Positions 37,001-42,719 of a stretch of DNA of 64,000 nucleotides are shown here, one piece after another; the first letter of the stretch is position 1, and the number at the start of each line of letters is the position of its first letter. This stretch comes from Pomphorhynchus laevis. Its lineage: Eukaryota > Acanthocephala > Palaeacanthocephala > Echinorhynchida > Pomphorhynchidae. The notes under the pieces are model-generated. The model did not search any database. It was not told where the DNA came from and saw only the letters and a program-made list of their open reading frames with translations. The translations under genes were made by a program, and so were the position numbers. The DNA lies in assembly GCA_012934845.2 (NCBI GenBank), contig WNNJ02003409.1, positions 62,001-126,000 on the forward strand. Reading direction: 5' to 3'.

Positions 37001-39894
37001 TTAACTAATATATTATAATTATAAACTTTATTATTACATTATTTTTATTATTCAATTCTTATGTTTTTATCACTTGTTTTAATGCTTAATAATAAATCTG
37101 ATTTCAACCTTAAACTAAATTATAATTTATTATTCTAATATTTCATTTTTTTTAATATTTCAATTCGTTTGTTTTCTCATTGTTCTAATATTTTGTTTTG
37201 GTTTAGATTAAATTATAATTAATTATTCTATCATTAAATTATTTCAATTCTTCATTCGAATATTTTATCACTTGATTACAATAAAATGTTCACAAAATTT
37301 CGTGTTTTCAAATTTTTCTAAATGTTCACTACATTTAGTTGTTTAATATTTATGCAAAAGTACAAGAATTGACGTGCCCGCTATTCTTTCATTTACTTAA
37401 TGAAAAAGTCCATGAGATGACCACTATCACTGATTCAATGATATATTGAAGAAGAAAAAAGAAGAAAAGAAGAAATAAAAAGAAAAAGAAATGCTTTGAC
37501 TACATCTCTGAAAATGCAATTTCAAAAATTCATTACATTAAATGTTTTAATAATGAGGAATTTCTAACTGTACTGGATGGTTAACCTGGTCGCTAAGATA
37601 AAGCTCCACCAATCGATAGAATCTAGATTAGAATCTGAAAGTGTAAATAGGCTTAAAACAAACTACAGCGGTACGCGGCATTATGTTGAGTACGGGCTTA
37701 CCATTGCACAGCGATAGCGGACGAAACATTTAAAATCTTCTGTCAGACTAAAATCTGCTATGATAAAAAAAGTTGTAGAGAGTGATCTGGCAAAATTTAC
37801 TAAAAAAATTAAATAATCTATCAAAGGATCACTAGCAGCGATTTAATGATCTCCTGATCATTAAATAGGCTTATAGAAGAACAGATATAATATCCATACA
37901 ATTGAATTGCTGAAGAATTATATGAAGTCGTGAATCAAAGTTCAGTCTAACAAGCAACATCAATTTCGATAAATGCCGTATTTCGTAAGAAATCCAAGAC
38001 CGTTGTTTACTCAGTACATCCGTGCACTAATATTATACATGCTGTATCTATTAAGGAGCAAGCGAGTGCATCGACAATTCAGCAACAACCTCTGGCTAGT
38101 GTTTAAGGATGGTCCGCACATCAATTCGATCTGGTAAAAAGCGCAAGCCTCAGTCAACTAAGCAAAGTATCAGACACGCCTTCATTAACAATGTCACACA
38201 GGCAACCGAAAAGATCAGTGGGTACTTCATTCTAATGAAGGGTGTTGCAAAATAACCAATCATTTTAATGCTCAAGTAATCGTATAGAAGTGACATGGCG
38301 ACTGAAAGTCGTGAATCAAAGTTCAGTCTAACAAGCAACACCATTTTGTCGATATATTATATATAATAAAAATTAAAAAATTAGTGCTAATTGATTTTTG
38401 ATTGGCCAATGCTGACTAATAAATTATTACAAATTAAAAAATGTATTAACGTATTAATTAATATTCTTAAGAATTGAGAAGCAGATTCGAATTTAATTTG
38501 ACTGGAGCTTGAGTTCTCTTATTCTAAATGCACATCGTAACATTGACAAACAAACTTTTAAGGTTTAACTGCATTCTCACAAATTATACTAATTAACCTG
38601 ACAACATTACTGTGGAATGCAATACTAATTAATAGACGAGGGAAAACGGAGATAACTGGGTATTGGAAATCATCACAGTCCATTAAGAGTGTTCAATAAT
38701 CCTTCACCACAGTTTAGAAGGGTTCAACACGTATTAGAGCCTGTCCCCGGATCTCAGATCGAAACATCATTATAGTTGTTACTAATTAATAGACGTGGGA
38801 AACGGACATAACTGGGTATTGGAAACAATTACAGTCCAGGGATCCTCAACCACAGTTTAGAATAGTTAATCACGAGGATAAGTATTACAAGACAACCTTC
38901 AAGTTCAGAGGCGATCACACAAGTGATTCGATATTATAACATATGAATATTATTAGAGCCTGTCCCTGGATTGCAGAGCGATAAGGCATGCTCTAATAAT
39001 ATTCATACATTATAATGCCGAATCACTTATTCATCGCCTGTGGGCTTACGGTGTTACTACTTTGGAAGTTACATAGAGAGAGTGATGTGTATATTAGAAA
39101 AAGATGTGAGGAAAAAACGGCCCAGTGGGAGGTCGAATTTACTAAATTTAAAGGAAGTAACTAACTTTAAGTCTTTAGCTGGCTACATTCTTCTGACGAA
39201 GCGTTGTATCACAAATATACCTATCTGAAGCGTACATGTAATGTACCGTATTAATCGTTTTGCTCACTTATATCGAAATTATAAAAATGCTGTCTTTGAT
39301 TATATACGCCATTTTCATGAATTTTTCGATAGCCTGCATTATATGCATTATGATAATCAGCAAATTAAATTAATATTAGATTACTTTCGCTATTATTGAC
39401 ATCCCATAATCGTATAAAATAATTGTTTTAAAAAATATAATGTTACATATTAAAATATATTCAAAATATGTTTTTCAAATAAGATTGTGATTTTGATTTA
39501 GAGACATGCTCTGTCAGCGTTAACCGAACTAAAAAACTCAAATTAATGTCTTAAAAACTCTTTTAGTAAAATTCTCAAATTTTTACATGACAGAACTAAA
39601 CAAGACATTTTCAGTTTATTTTAAAGCAACATTTGGAAGTGTTTGATACTTTTTTCTGATTATTACTTTATACTCATTTTAAACAGTTACAAACCGATGT
39701 GTTTGAAGAGCTATTATCGTTTGAAGTTGATTTTGTATCATTTATCATACATACAATATTCACACTTAAATCAATTTTGGCTGCATATTGAACAAGAACA
39801 CCGTACATAATCAGGAGTGAAACCATGAATCGAGTACTTTTCAATATTTTCCATAAAGGTTCAGATTTCACAGGTGGCTTCGCAGCGATTATTC
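12163..39894 (-). CDS. SLC17-family (sialin / phosphate cotransporter-like) MFS transporter, ten exons
   Basis: Exons (minus, 5' to 3'): 39894-39695, 35573-35340, 35291-35204, 35162-35070, 33220-33084, 33036-32893, 30425-30293, 25751-25652, 14503-14359, 12327-12163. All junctions are GT-AG and phases agree throughout, giving about 479 residues without the missing start exon, close to the family's usual 480-580. Landmarks in order: first helix ending KIDLSVNIVCMIND; helix-2 MFS signature GYILSEVPGGLMAEKYG; HVWSAWAPSTERS; a second-half helix with PWKAMMTSIPCWALF and NWGLYTLLTEIPSYM; IKSNGLYSSLPY; SNTFATIPGIITPY; WQIVFAI; and a cytoplasmic tail. SLC17 proteins are plasma- or organelle-membrane anion carriers (phosphate, sialate, glutamate, nucleotides) driven by ion gradients or voltage; the substrate cannot be read here. 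Introns range from 41 bp to about 11 kb and hold most of the transposons. No disabling change was seen in any exon. Confidence 0.92.
12328..12779. other. Transporter intron, AT-rich, no other feature
   Basis: Intron sequence rich in ATTATA runs (12600-12720), with a short inverted pair around AAAACACTATTTTAATAAAAA (12772-12812). Confidence 0.5.
12780..14120 (+). mobile_element. Penelope-like element P2 (5'-truncated, RT part and 3' end)
   Basis: An open stretch from about 12830 reads through PLE reverse transcriptase: TYDFSTLYTNLDLVDIKEA (fingers), GVPMGGNSSPIIADLFLS (motif B region, about 13140), YMFRYIDDICVFN (catalytic YIDD, about 13260), and EHIYPESLILNKTNIN. The C-terminal part (13440-13735) ends FLWMDNK and a stop. 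The 3' terminal module follows (13735-13930), then a long AT tail ending at TAGACTCAGTTAGCTGAT. No GIY-YIG endonuclease follows the RT. It lies in the transporter intron, antisense to the gene, and is broken in a few places. Confidence 0.88.
14359..14503 (-). CDS. Transporter exon, helices 10-11
   Basis: 145 bp, phase 2 in and 0 out. Encodes GIAWGAGHMCVSNDLAPVHA, GVLFGVSNTFATIPGIITPY and VTAAIVAN. The ND(L/I)AP.(Y/H)AG and G.SNTFAT.PGI..P words are diagnostic. The intron to the previous exon is about 11.1 kb and filled by the LINE A cluster. Confidence 0.94.
14725..18225 (-). mobile_element. LINE family A, copy A3 (degenerate)
   Basis: Minus-strand copy, from high to low coordinates: leader with GTCGGAG motif near 18.12 kb; ORF1 start region; ORF1 zinc-knuckle region at 17.26-17.61 kb (CSNCGGGP); ORF2 start near 16.98 kb (MQSTREPFSLNILQWNSEG); linker (16.07-16.35 kb); RT palm (15.17-15.67 kb) with FLDFSAAFDRISI, ITGVPQGSPRSPILF and an intact YADDTTSLF word; the ORF2 C-terminus (IPPDLRP) ends at 14744. 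Several frameshifts separate these. A 206-codon plus-strand frame over 16950-17570 is a shadow. It sits head to head with A4. Confidence 0.9.
18274..19390 (+). pseudogene. LINE A4 ORF1, zinc-knuckle nucleocapsid-like
   Basis: 225 codons are open to a TAA at 18949, directly inside the first zinc knuckle (CSRCHK, stop, GHW); the frame then continues in another open stretch from 18994 (CGVCGSPQC, CSNCGGSHPAWSRKC knuckles) to about 19386. The N-terminal half contains RAGEVLPPIPKLKNLIIIKI, YETELKISFTTSDL and IIGKSGHQIPVGFCSASLER, conserved in every copy here. The role is binding LINE RNA. The stop in the knuckle and a frame change make this copy non-coding as it stands. Confidence 0.85.
19528..21987 (+). 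pseudogene. LINE A4 ORF2, endonuclease and reverse transcriptase
   Basis: The endonuclease (19528-20007) starts MQSNREPFSMNILQRNSGG; later words are VIVLQETRSIRL, LANVYIRPGEIHKNR and a damaged GDFNDRTGRWI. The linker is 20084-20605. RT (20786-21568) has LRPISIQNALVSIYEKALAR, FVKGHSVHSAVGEVEQF, FLDFSAAFDRISILF, GVPQGSPLSP and a catalytic word YADE where A3 has YADD, a change of a metal-binding Asp. The thumb/C-terminus (21655-21987) ends WAQIPVDLRP. It has at least four frame changes, so it is inactive. Confidence 0.88.
22129..24835 (+). mobile_element. LINE family A, copy A5 (internal deletion in ORF2)
   Basis: Starts ATGATCCTGAG right after the 3' end of A4 (head to tail). ORF1 at 22.2-23.1 kb has ISQFRFIMGRDGNLIPVGFC and one knuckle (CSRCQKWGHWASS) whose last Cys is changed. 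The endonuclease (23404-24012) is the best preserved in the window: SLNIIQWNLVGASALK, VIVLQEMRSIRLPQDV, VYIRPGEIHKNRDLLDG, MILGDFNDRTGRW. At about 24065-24090 the linker jumps directly into the RT palm (FDPANARHFYPI), so about 1.05 kb is missing relative to A4. The catalytic word is CSDDTT. The 3' end lies near 24835. Confidence 0.9.
25020..25195 (+). mobile_element. Mini LINE A element (5' leader joined to 3' end)
   Basis: A leader motif GTCGGAGCGTTCAAAAGATT is followed within about 100 bp by the 3' end words TGACTATTTTTCTC and GTGATTTAATAAAATC. All coding sequence is absent. It sits in tandem between A5 and A6. Confidence 0.65.
25196..25590 (+). mobile_element. LINE family A, copy A6 (5' end only)
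   Basis: Leader with ATGATCCAACGG and GTCGGAACGTTCAAACGATT, then the start of ORF1: DTKVSNVFVSQNSG, EELPPIMKLVNLITV, FFNEFLRSFINQYPDRVI, VNNSYMISFVTNY. The copy breaks off at about 25590 and the transporter exon begins 60 bp later. Loss of the 3' end is atypical for LINE insertion. Confidence 0.8.
25652..25751 (-). CDS. Transporter exon, helices 9-10
   Basis: 100 bp, phase 1 in and 2 out (acceptor GATTTTAG, donor GTAAGT). Encodes TFLPGIFLIALGFMK, then TDQRSIAVALLAVGQGL. It sits immediately beyond LINE copy A6, whose 3' break is about 60 bp away. Confidence 0.92.
25756..26768. other. Transporter intron, no recognised element
   Basis: A+T-rich with many short ATTATA and AATAAT runs; no coding, tail or foldback signal was found. 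Confidence 0.5.
26769..26842. repeat. (TA)n microsatellite, 74 bp
   Basis: Uninterrupted TA dinucleotides. A second tract of nearly the same length lies just beyond the far end of the 50-bp-TIR element. Confidence 0.98.
26903..27933. mobile_element. Non-autonomous element with perfect 50-bp terminal inverted repeats
   Basis: The termini 26903-26952 and 27884-27933 are exact reverse complements over 50 bp, starting TACTCGGATTTTAAGTC. Both ends abut TA, compatible with a TA target duplication (Tc1/mariner-like habit). About 930 bp of interior has no transposase; it holds AACAATTAAA repeats and a perfect hairpin at 27218-27254 (GAGCTTGCGCTTTT / AAAAGCGCGAGCTC, one mismatch). Just inside the left TIR, on the minus strand at 26953-26983, is a hammerhead-like CTGAAGA, stem GGCCA/TGGTC, GAAAGC. 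Confidence 0.85.
27932..28007. repeat. (TA)n microsatellite, 76 bp
   Basis: Uninterrupted TA tract starting at the right terminus of the 50-bp-TIR element. Confidence 0.98.
28010..29039. other. Transporter intron, no gene seen
   Basis: A+T-rich. Contains a short tandem GACTAATTAT repeated three to four times at about 28450-28480 and several AT hairpins; nothing coding. Confidence 0.5.
29040..29760. repeat. Large inverted repeat, 260-bp arms, with hammerhead-like motifs
   Basis: The left arm 29040-29305 is mirrored at 29501-29760 at roughly 90%. A third partial copy (29333-29405) lies between the arms in the right-arm orientation. Each arm has GGACC-GAAAC, about 25 bases, then CTGATGA followed by GGTCC (left arm, minus strand 29167-29121) or GTTCC (right arm, plus 29633-29679). 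The left pair is perfectly complementary. Inside each, ACACGAAATGT can form a tiny ACA/UGU hairpin. Confidence 0.88.
29761..30292. other. Transporter intron, no recognised element
   Basis: No repeats, tails or coding signals stand out in this A+T-rich stretch. Confidence 0.45.
30293..30425 (-). CDS. Transporter exon, helix 8
   Basis: 133 bp, phase 0 in and 1 out (acceptor TTTTAAG, donor GTATGT). Encodes NGLYSSLPYIVIWITTTSSS, VIADIVLARN, ILSRTVIRKIAVILG. NG..SSLPY and the RT..RK word before helix 9 are standard for the family. Confidence 0.93.
30550..31085 (+). mobile_element. Penelope-like element P3 (3' end only)
   Basis: Covers the last RT codons (NNIKNKFKLLSGKFLW word, stop near 30722), the 3' terminal module (30740-30890) and the AT tail ending ATACGTAGACTCAGTTAG at about 31070. 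Plus strand, antisense to the transporter. Severely 5'-truncated. Confidence 0.85.
31526..31785 (+). repeat. 260-bp dispersed repeat, copy 1
   Basis: Starts TTAGTGCTAATTGATTTTTG and ends GGAATGCAAC; repeated in the same orientation at 38366-38632 at roughly 94% by eye. No coding potential; family unknown. Confidence 0.85.
32095..32300 (+). mobile_element. Penelope-like element tail, partial
   Basis: Begins inside the terminal module (CGAAACCTGATAACATAGC, CTGATGA) and continues with TTATTTATTAGT and the TTGACTTTTATTTTA tail. Everything upstream is missing. Confidence 0.75.
32301..32892. other. Transporter intron, no recognised element
   Basis: A+T-rich; an AAATTATATTATTTCGTCACG hairpin-like stretch occurs near 32330-32360. 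Nothing else supported. Confidence 0.45.
32893..33036 (-). CDS. Transporter exon, helix 7
   Basis: 48 codons, phase 0 both sides, donor GTATGT. Encodes APWKAMMTSIPCWALFICHT, CSNWGLYTLLTEIPSYMKDV and LDFDIKS. The PWK..LTS..P..A and NWG.YTLLTE.P.Y words are strong SLC17 landmarks. Confidence 0.95.
33084..33220 (-). CDS. Transporter exon, helix 6 and central loop
   Basis: 137 bp, phase 1 in and 0 out. Encodes LETAWILLWFFLYSNTPMEN, then IISEKEIAYINQ, the usual S-x-x-E-x-x-YI start of the central cytoplasmic loop. It is separated from the next exon by only 47 bp (33037-33083), which has a GTATAC donor and TTTAG acceptor. An upstream GTATAT donor would break the frame and was rejected. Confidence 0.87.
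33221..34120. other. Transporter intron, AT-rich, no recognised element
   Basis: No coding, tail or inverted-repeat signal beyond short AT palindromes. Confidence 0.45.
34126..34570. repeat. 97-bp minisatellite, about 4.6 units, with internal hairpin
   Basis: The word GAATAAAACGGGAAG recurs at 34136, 34233, 34330, 34427 and 34524, an exact 97-bp period. All complete units carry a 13-bp hairpin, TTATGAGGATATT-TCT-AATATCCTCATAA. Units 1-2 read AATCAACTAAAC, units 3-5 read AACCAACTATAC, so two subtypes are arranged in blocks, suggesting expansion by unequal exchange. Confidence 0.95.
34575..35069. other. Transporter intron
   Basis: A+T-rich intron between the minisatellite and the exon at 35070; no feature seen. 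Confidence 0.45.
35070..35162 (-). CDS. Transporter exon, helices 5-6
   Basis: 93 bp, phase 1 on both sides, donor GTAAGT. Encodes AHLAPIILLPVGGALC, a short loop with the ESDWKN word, and FYVVG, matching the family pattern of a helix, a loop with a tryptophan, and FYVFG. Confidence 0.9.
35204..35291 (-). CDS. Transporter exon with W-x-P-x-x-ER motif
   Basis: 88 bp, phase 0 in and 1 out. Encodes GLMLPAISHVWSAWAPSTER followed by SILIGVALS. The HVWSAWAP..ERS segment is one of the most conserved SLC17 signatures. Confidence 0.92.
35340..35573 (-). CDS. Transporter exon, helices 2-3
   Basis: 78 codons, phase 0 on both sides (acceptor TTTAG before 35573, donor GTATGT after 35340). It starts TGIFNWGGSQRATIL, then FFYGYILSEVPGGLMAEKYG, the conserved MFS motif between helices 2 and 3, and ends FLRILVGFGC at the start of helix 4. 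Confidence 0.93.
35695..35869. repeat. Foldback family E, copy E1
   Basis: A 175-bp near-perfect palindrome with ends TTGGAGCTGGATCAAAG. Each arm holds a hammerhead-like layout: plus 35791-35818 CTGAAGA, hairpin GCTTAC/GTTAGC, GAAATATC; minus 35772-35745 CTGATAA, perfect hairpin GCTAAC/GTTAGC, GAAATATC. It lies in the transporter intron between exons 1 and 2. Confidence 0.88.
35870..36179. other. Transporter intron
   Basis: AT-rich DNA; nothing recognised. Confidence 0.45.
36180..37310. mobile_element. Large foldback with a PLE reverse-transcriptase scrap
   Basis: 36400-36680 and 37015-37270 are inverted arms (TTATTATTAAGCATTAAAAC and its complement). A 40-bp word starting ACAATAAAATGTTCACAAAA is found near both ends (36211 and 37269) in the same orientation. 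In the loop, 36913-37005 (plus) reads TTDITSLYTNVPLSDAINIA, the fingers motif of a Penelope-like RT different from family P. 36697-36745 (minus) has GGGTC-GAAAC ... CTGATGA-GACCC, and 36206-36182 (minus) has CTGATGA ... GAAA. A tRNA B-box-like word (GAGTTCGAATCC, minus) lies near 36780-36800, so part may be SINE-derived. Confidence 0.7.
37311..38365. other. Transporter intron, mixed repeats, no supported gene
   Basis: Contains an AAGAAGAAA purine run (37446-37495) and a direct repeat of about 35 bp starting GTCGTGAATCAAAGTTCAG at 37926 and 38309. The open frame at 38150-38344 (minus) is hydrophobic but matches no family I know. Confidence 0.45.
38366..38632 (+). repeat. 260-bp dispersed repeat, copy 2
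   Basis: Same-orientation partner of 31526-31785, with small differences (for example GATTGGCCAATG versus GATTTGCCAATG). Confidence 0.85.
38624..39035. repeat. 157-bp tandem pair followed by an inverted repeat
   Basis: ACTAATTAATAGACG plus about 100 bp recurs at 38624 and 38781 (GGGAAAACGGAGATAACTGG-type block, AGTCCA, CCACAGTTTAGAA). Then AAGTGATTCGATATTATAAC (about 38931) is mirrored by ATAATGCCGAATCACTT (about 39011-39027). The phrase TTAGAGCCTGTCCC occurs twice (38727 and 38953). A complex, rearranged non-coding repeat. Confidence 0.75.
38985..39240 (+). mobile_element. Retroelement family C fragment (post-RT region)
   Basis: 39041-39228 (plus) reads YYFGSYIERVMCILEKDVRK, RPSGRSNLLNLKEVTNFKSL and AGYILLTKRC. 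It matches 52797-52890 downstream of the family C RT (YFGSYIES, a KRC/AQW-like word, GRVN). It lies about 300 bp before copy 1 of the 1.97-kb duplication, exactly as the 52.8-kb piece lies before copy 2. Confidence 0.65.
39695..39894 (-). CDS. Transporter exon with helix 1 (copy 1)
   Basis: The acceptor (AATACAG) precedes 39894 and the donor GTTTGT follows 39695. The exon is 200 bp, phase 1 in and phase 0 out. It encodes KPPVKSEPLWKILKSTRF, helix 1 (MVSLLIMYGVLVQYAAK), IDLSVNIVCMIND and a Ser/Asn/Thr-rich loop, typical of the first luminal/extracellular loop in this family, with N-glycosylation sequons. An in-frame stop lies a few codons past the donor, which supports the donor call. An identical exon exists at 53067-53266. 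The start codon must be in an upstream exon that I could not locate. Confidence 0.85.
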
Positions 39895-40140
39895 CTGTAT
39901 TAAGAAACGATATGTATAACGTTATCAAACGTTTCGATACTCAATTATAAAAACAGAATAAAAAATTTAAGCAGTTAATAATTTTCAACAAAATAAAAAT
40001 ATAATAAAATAAATGATTGAAAAATTTTAAAATAAATGAATAAAATATATTGTTTCGTAACTAATTCATATCGATTTGTTTACGTTAAACATTTATGCTG
40101 TAAAATAGTATCCTTACTAAATTTTTATTTTTCAACAAAA

Positions 40141-40320
40141 CTACAATCGATTAATTATTGGACCGGATCAAAGAAAAGAGATTTTTTTGATATTTCCCTT
40201 ACTTCTGTTAGAATCTTCAGAAAATTACAGGTAATTTAAAGGTAATTCTCTGAAGTTGCTAATAGTAGTAAGCGAAATATCAATAAAAAGTTCCTCTTTC
40301 TTTGATCCAACTCCAATAAT
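40141..40320. repeat. Foldback family E, copy E2
   Basis: Inverted arms with ends TTATTGGACCGGATCAAAG / CTTTGATCCAACTCCAATAA. Contains CTGAAGT, GCTAATAGTAGTAAGC, GAAATATC on plus (40250-40280). Worn compared with E1. Lies inside the segmental duplication, so E3 at 53514 is its copy. Confidence 0.82.
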
Positions 40321-41609
40321 TATTTATCAATAAGGGATCATTATCAACTAAATATAAAAACCAAATATAAATTAATAAAATAAATTAAATAATGCTCTAT
40401 TATAATTTAAATACATAATGAACTATATAAAATATTTGAATGAAAACATATGTATTGAGTTTATATATAGAAATATAATTGTATTTAATAAAGATATTAT
40501 TAATTAGATATTTAAAATATGTATTAAAAATACAGTTTTTAAGAAATCAACAAATGTATAACATAGATTTCAGATTTGACCTTTCTTTAGATGACTTTTA
40601 TCTAATATTCTGAATTTTATCCAACGAGAATAATTTTCGGAGTGGGTTTAGAACATCTCTTTTCGAAATTGGATTGAGATAATATATAGAAATATAATTA
40701 TATCATCAGCCCTTCTCGTTTTTCCCAATCCATTTCCCTTTCCTTTCACCTTCCTCCTTCCCATTTCCCGTTGATGATAATAGAGATTGTCCCCATGAGA
40801 ACAATGTCTACATTATTGTCTATAATAAAAAGAGTTATAGAACATGTGTCTATAACACATAGCGATAAATGTGATGGATATCACAGTATGAATTCAGATA
40901 TGCTTAAATGGTACGGTAAAACACAAGTTGCATTTTACAGATCCTTTAATTCCGGTTCCTGCTCAAAATATAGAATATTATTGAAGCAAGCGTAGAGCTA
41001 AAGCTTTGTGTTTTCAAAAGAAAGAGTTAATTTTTTTATATAACTGATTGAACGTTGATAGGCTGTTCCTTGTTATGATGTTGTGATGTTTTTGGTTTAA
41101 TGAAAAATTAATTTTTTTTCTGGGTTAGATAATGTACAAAATGGAACAAGTGTCTCTTTGGAGGGAGGGGGTAGATAATACACAAGATCTAAGTTATTTA
41201 TAAATATTGAATTCAAAATTATTATGTTTATTAATTATAAATCATTTATTATTAATTATTACACTGTTATAGATATTGTAAAGTTTTTATTTAATAAAAT
41301 ATTAATTTCTTTTTTAATGATTAGATAATGCACAAATGTCATGTTGATGGTGGATAATACAAGATCTAAACTTTGTTCATCTATTACACGAAAATATTTA
41401 GCTGTTATAAAACAACTTTTGTTGTTTAATGCCTTTATTAGTGTTATCAAGTTATTTTATAAACAGAAATCTGTCTACCAATGGTTGGTTTGGATTTTAA
41501 AATGATCTGTATATTTTGTATTGATTTGTTGCTAATTTATTAACTTAATAGTCTGAGTTTACTTAAATTTATTAAAGTTTTGATCGACATTGTGCACATC
41601 AATGAAATA

Positions 41610-41845
41610 TTATTAAAAATAAATTTAAACCATTAAGCGGGAAATTTTTATGAATGGAAATAAATTATATACTTTGTATTGGAATAATATACACTAGATA
41701 ATCGAATTGCATCAGAAGAAATACGTCATTGATATGTATTTGACATCGCTGGGGGCAAAAAGGGAGTAACCTGATAACATATCAGTTCCTTCTGATGACC
41801 TCTTATTCTTATTATGATACATCGTCAGTTATTTATTAGTCAATT
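41610..41845 (+). mobile_element. Penelope-like element P5, left part
   Basis: The PLE C-terminal codons (ATTAAGCGGGAAATTTTTATG) and 3' terminal module run to TTATTTATTAGTCAATT, where LINE B interrupts it. The tail resumes at 45493. Confidence 0.85.
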
Positions 41846-41869
41846 GAAATAACTAAACTTAAAAGCCAG

Positions 41870-42531
41870 TTAATATCAAATGATTCAAATAGTTGCTGGA
41901 CAAACAAAGAGCGTATACATAGAATAGTAAACGAGTCTATCAACTCATCCTTTAACCGTTGCATCAATAATCAGGTATATCATGCTGTTTGCTCTTTTCA
42001 ACGCACACCAGAGGTAGATAAATCTTATTCTAAATTAGCAAACTCTCTTGATAAGGAAAGCGCTAGGGCCCTACATCTGATAGTTCGTAATTTACCCGTT
42101 TCTGAAAGCGAGCAACAAGTTATATTAAATCTCTTTGAGGAAATCGGTTGCCCTTTAATCGGAAAAAAACTAGAATTTTATCGAATCCCTGCACTTCATA
42201 CTAACTCCCCTCCGTGGGTTAAGGTAAAAACTAGCGTCAGCCATGTGGAATTATCTTTAAAATCTTCGTTTAAGCTTAAGAATTCATCTATCTTTCATAC
42301 GGTGTACTTGTGCCCTGATTTGTCGAAACTTGAACAAGAGGAACTTAAGAGATTACGAAAAGAATTATCCGAACGAAAAAAGTCAGACCCAAGTAAGCGA
42401 TATTTTATTAGAGTAAATAAGATAGTGGTTTCATCAAGTAGGGAAGCCCACGCAGTAAATGTGAGCTTACCAGTACTCGGCGAAGTTTCGTCTACAGGCA
42501 ACAACAATCTTTCTAACCCAGCCAATATATG
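41870..42531 (+). pseudogene. LINE B ORF1 (C-terminal part)
   Basis: An open stretch encoding KESARALHLIVRNLPVSESE, LNLFEEIGC, KLEFYRIP, PPWVKVKTSVSHVELSL, YLCPDLSKLEQEELKRLRKE and LSERKKSDPSKRYFIRVNKI. This is the RRM-like plus C-terminal module of LINE ORF1 proteins that bind element RNA; the YL.PDLS..E.E....LR.EL word is typical. The N-terminus is missing because of 5' truncation. It stops at 42529-42531, about 200 bp before the endonuclease. Confidence 0.8.
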
Positions 42532-42719
42532 ACCAACGATTGAAAATGATTTAAATGTAAATCCTCCAGCAAAACTTCAAGTAAATCATCCAGGGTATCC
42601 TCTAATTGATTCTACTCCACTGCTCCCCAAATCTTCCTGGAAATAAGCCGTTTTAAAAAACCGCTCTCTTAGTAACAAAGTTGATTCAGTGTATGATCTT
42701 TTCCTTCATAAATCTTTGG

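Larger units (their letters stand above)
39541..41506. repeat. 1.97-kb segmental duplication, copy 1
   Basis: Matches 52913-54879 at a constant offset of 13372-13373 with about six substitutions and one 1-base indel, over 99.5% identical. It contains transporter exon 1 (helix 1), foldback E2, and intron or upstream DNA. The breakpoints show no long direct repeat, but family C fragments lie shortly before both copies. Confidence 0.97.

Noticed and set aside
38150-38344. Hydrophobic minus-strand frame as a receptor gene
   Set aside because: 64 codons, overlaps a local direct repeat, no splice partners or family words.
40771-40995. Plus-strand frame inside the 1.97-kb duplication (also at 54144)
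   Set aside because: Kept in both copies only because the copies are nearly identical; no recognisable domain or splice context.
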